Below, in pieces: positions 6,812 to 8,439 of a DNA stretch of 8,439 bases. The position numbers and the translations under genes are program-made. The first letter of the stretch is position 1. Each line of letters starts with the position of its first letter. The stretch comes from Ruminococcus sp. Its GTDB lineage: Bacteria; Bacillota; Clostridia; Oscillospirales; Ruminococcaceae. The stretch is taken from NCBI GenBank assembly GCA_023667165.1, contig JAMPAO010000102.1, forward strand, positions 1 to 8,439, written 5' to 3'. Under the pieces are notes generated by a model. The model saw nothing but the letters and a program-made list of their open reading frames with translations. It did no database searches and was not told the DNA's origin.

Positions 6812-7225
6812 TTACAAATCGTCCTTATCGGTAAAGCTTGTATCGGAACAGGTTTTACTCTCTTTTTTCTTGTCCCGTTTTTCCTTTGCGGAATGAAAAG
6901 TCTCCCGCGTTTTTTTAAGAATTTTTTTCAATACGGCAAGGGTTTTGGTATCGTTCGGGAAAAACCATTGCAGCAGCGCAACCGCTATCGCAAAGGTAAC
7001 TATTTTTTCGGGAGAAATCGGCAGCCACAAAAAGGCAAGATACGCGCTTGAAACGGCTATCATCCAGCCGACGCCGTAATATGTGCCTATTCCAAACATA
7101 ATGTACGACCACCCGTTGGTTATCATCCACGCAATTCCCACGCACAAAAGCATTCTCGGATTAAGCAGAAAACCGATAATCTTTTTGAATTTATTTTTAA
7201 ATCCCGACGCTTTGCCGTTCTTCAT
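6812..7225 (-). CDS. Small three-helix membrane protein of unknown function
   Basis: The product is a 137-residue protein that I do not recognise by name, though similar unnamed proteins seem common in Clostridia. The start is the ATG at 7225 (MKNGKASGFKNKFKK), because AGAGGTG (7231-7237) sits 5 nt upstream. A longer frame from 7255 would lack such a site and would overlap the upstream stop region. The layout is a basic N-terminus (~1-18), three hydrophobic segments (~25-45, ~48-70 and ~72-90) with the motifs NPRMLLCVGIAWMITNGWSY and WLPISPEKIVT between and within them, then WFFPND and a highly charged, lysine-rich cytoplasmic tail (~94-137). No catalytic motif is seen. The gene begins 29 nt after the MATE stop, so the two are probably co-transcribed and this is the last gene of that operon. 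Whether it works with the transporter is not known. Confidence 0.82.
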   Translation of the reverse strand: MKNGKASGFKNKFKKIIGFLLNPRMLLCVGIAWMITNGWSYIMFGIGTYYGVGWMIAVSSAYLAFLWLPISPEKIVTFAIAVALLQWFFPNDTKTLAVLKKILKKTRETFHSAKEKRDKKKESKTCSDTSFTDKDDL

Positions 7226-7254
7226 TGTTTCACCTCTGCAAGACGTTTTTAACA

Positions 7255-8439
7255 CTACATATACCGATATTTATTTTTCTTGGCAAACAAAAATATCAGC
7301 GATATTGCAAACGAGAAAATTTCCGCCGTCACGTCTGCGAGCCATATTCCGTCCAGCTTAAACAGCAGGGGCAGAAGCAGAATTGCCGCCATTTTAAAAA
7401 TAAATGTACGCAGAAATGATATTGCCGCCGAAACGCCGCCGTCGTTAAGGGCGGTGAAAAACGACGAGGCGAAAACGTTAAATCCCACAATTACAAACGA
7501 TACCGTTGAAATGCGCAGCGCGCGGACGGTCATATCAAGCAGTTCGGGATTGTACCCCACAAACAGCTTTGCCAGCGGCGAGGCGAGAATTTGCGCAGAA
7601 ACAGCCATTGCCGCGCCTGCCGCAAACATAAGGATATTGCTCTTTTTCAGCAGACTTTTAAGCTCCCCGCTGTTGCCCGCGCCGAAATGGTAGCTTATAA
7701 CAGGCGCGCTGCCCATTGCGTACCCTATAAAAATCGCCGCGAAAACAAACTGCACATACATAAGCACTCCGTAAGAGGCAACGCCGTCTTCCCCCGCGTA
7801 TTTGAGCAGCTGAAAATTATACAGAATACCTATCACCGCCGAGGTGGCGTTGGAAACCATTTCCGACGAGCCGTTGGCGCAGGCTTTTAGAATAGGCTTT
7901 GCTTCAAGCTTTGTTTTCGTCAGCTTTAAAAGACCGTTGTTCGGGCGGACGAAATACACAAACGGAATTACCGCGCCAACGCACTGACTTAGTCCCGTGG
8001 CAAGAGCCGCGCCTGTCACTCCCCATTTGAACACGGCGATAAAAAGCGCGTCCAGAACCATATTTGTCACGCCCGCCGCAACCGTGGCGGCAAGACCGAG
8101 ATTAGGCTTTTCGGCTGTTATCAGAAAGCTTTGAAAGGTGTACTGGAGCATAAACGCGGCGGTAAAGCATATTTCCACCGAGCCGTACAAAACGCAGTAG
8201 GGCAGCATTCCCTCTGTTGCTCCCAGAGGGCAACGGGGCGCATTATTGCAAGCCCTATGGCGGACAAAATAATTCCCGCGATAGCTGAAATAATTATCAT
8301 CATAGTAAAGCAGCGGTTTGCTTGTTCCCTTTTTTGCTCTCCCAAAAGCCTTGCCACAAGCGCACTGCCGCCGCTGCCGAGCATAAAGCCTATGCCGCCG
8401 AGAATTGAGTTTACGGGCATTATCAGATTTATCGCCGCA
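7255..8439 (-). pseudogene. MATE-family multidrug efflux protein, 5' partial and frameshifted
   Basis: MATE proteins are 12-helix inner-membrane antiporters that expel drugs or metabolites using Na+ or H+ gradients. The minus-strand frame enters at the right edge: AAINLIMPVNSILGGIGF, then MLGSGGSALVARLLGEQKR, a strong MATE family signature. After IMRPVAL the frame is lost; the family sequence resumes in another frame as GATEGMLPYCVLYGS and continues to the stop at 7255-7257, with many hydrophobic segments and a second-half repeat (GYAMGSAPVISYHFGAGNSGELKSLL) typical of MATE. One missing base at about 8222-8226 explains the break: one more G or T in the coding strand joins the two halves. Roughly the first 60-70 residues lie beyond the window. 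An in-frame ATG at 8208 could start a truncated product lacking the early helices, but this would not be a complete transporter. The break is either a real mutation or a sequencing error. The promoter lies outside the window. Confidence 0.88.

Noticed and set aside
1..8439. Search for CRISPR repeats, tRNA or rRNA genes, riboswitch-like leaders and phage defence cassettes
   Set aside because: No regularly spaced repeats, cloverleaf-like sequence, conserved rRNA stretch or long structured leader was seen, and the genes present are transport, signalling and mobile-element genes.

Overview
This window looks like a chromosomal accessory segment from a low-to-mid GC member of the Bacillota, probably class Clostridia. 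The basis is AGGAGG-like Shine-Dalgarno sites, the style of the two-component and FtsX/ABC genes, and an IS30-type transposase beside a large serine recombinase. No rRNA, tRNA or CRISPR is visible, so a genus cannot be named.

Layout. Positions ~50-939 (+) hold a decayed IS30-family transposase, followed by a short unrecognised open tail to 1018. An extended -10 promoter sits at 1095-1103 inside a 10-bp inverted repeat. It leads into a tightly packed plus-strand operon of four genes: an 8-TM FtsX/MacB-type ABC permease (1134-3512), its ATPase (3527-4291), an OmpR-type response regulator broken by one missing base (4293-4957), and a sensor histidine kinase overlapping it by 14 nt (4944-6164). 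Positions ~6223-6720 (-) are a corpse of a large serine recombinase: only the central part is left, with two frameshifts and a nonsense codon. A perfect 14-bp hairpin (6761-6793) ends a minus-strand pair: a small three-helix membrane protein of unknown function (6812-7225) and, just upstream of it, a MATE-family efflux protein (7255-8439). The MATE gene runs off the right edge and carries one frameshift.

How it fits together. The operon is a sensor-regulator-ABC module of the kind that usually senses and counters envelope-active compounds such as antimicrobial peptides. That role is inferred from family and gene order; nothing in the sequence names the substrate. The MATE gene is a second, unrelated export system. 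The module is bracketed by relics of two mobile elements, which suggests a region of past insertion.

The most striking overall feature is recurrent single-base length changes, mostly at short homopolymer runs. They occur in the transposase (three), the recombinase (two), the response regulator (one) and the MATE gene (one), while the permease, ATPase, kinase and small membrane protein read cleanly. The two mobile genes also carry substitutions or truncations and are genuinely dead. The regulator and MATE breaks could be real recent mutations or sequencing errors.
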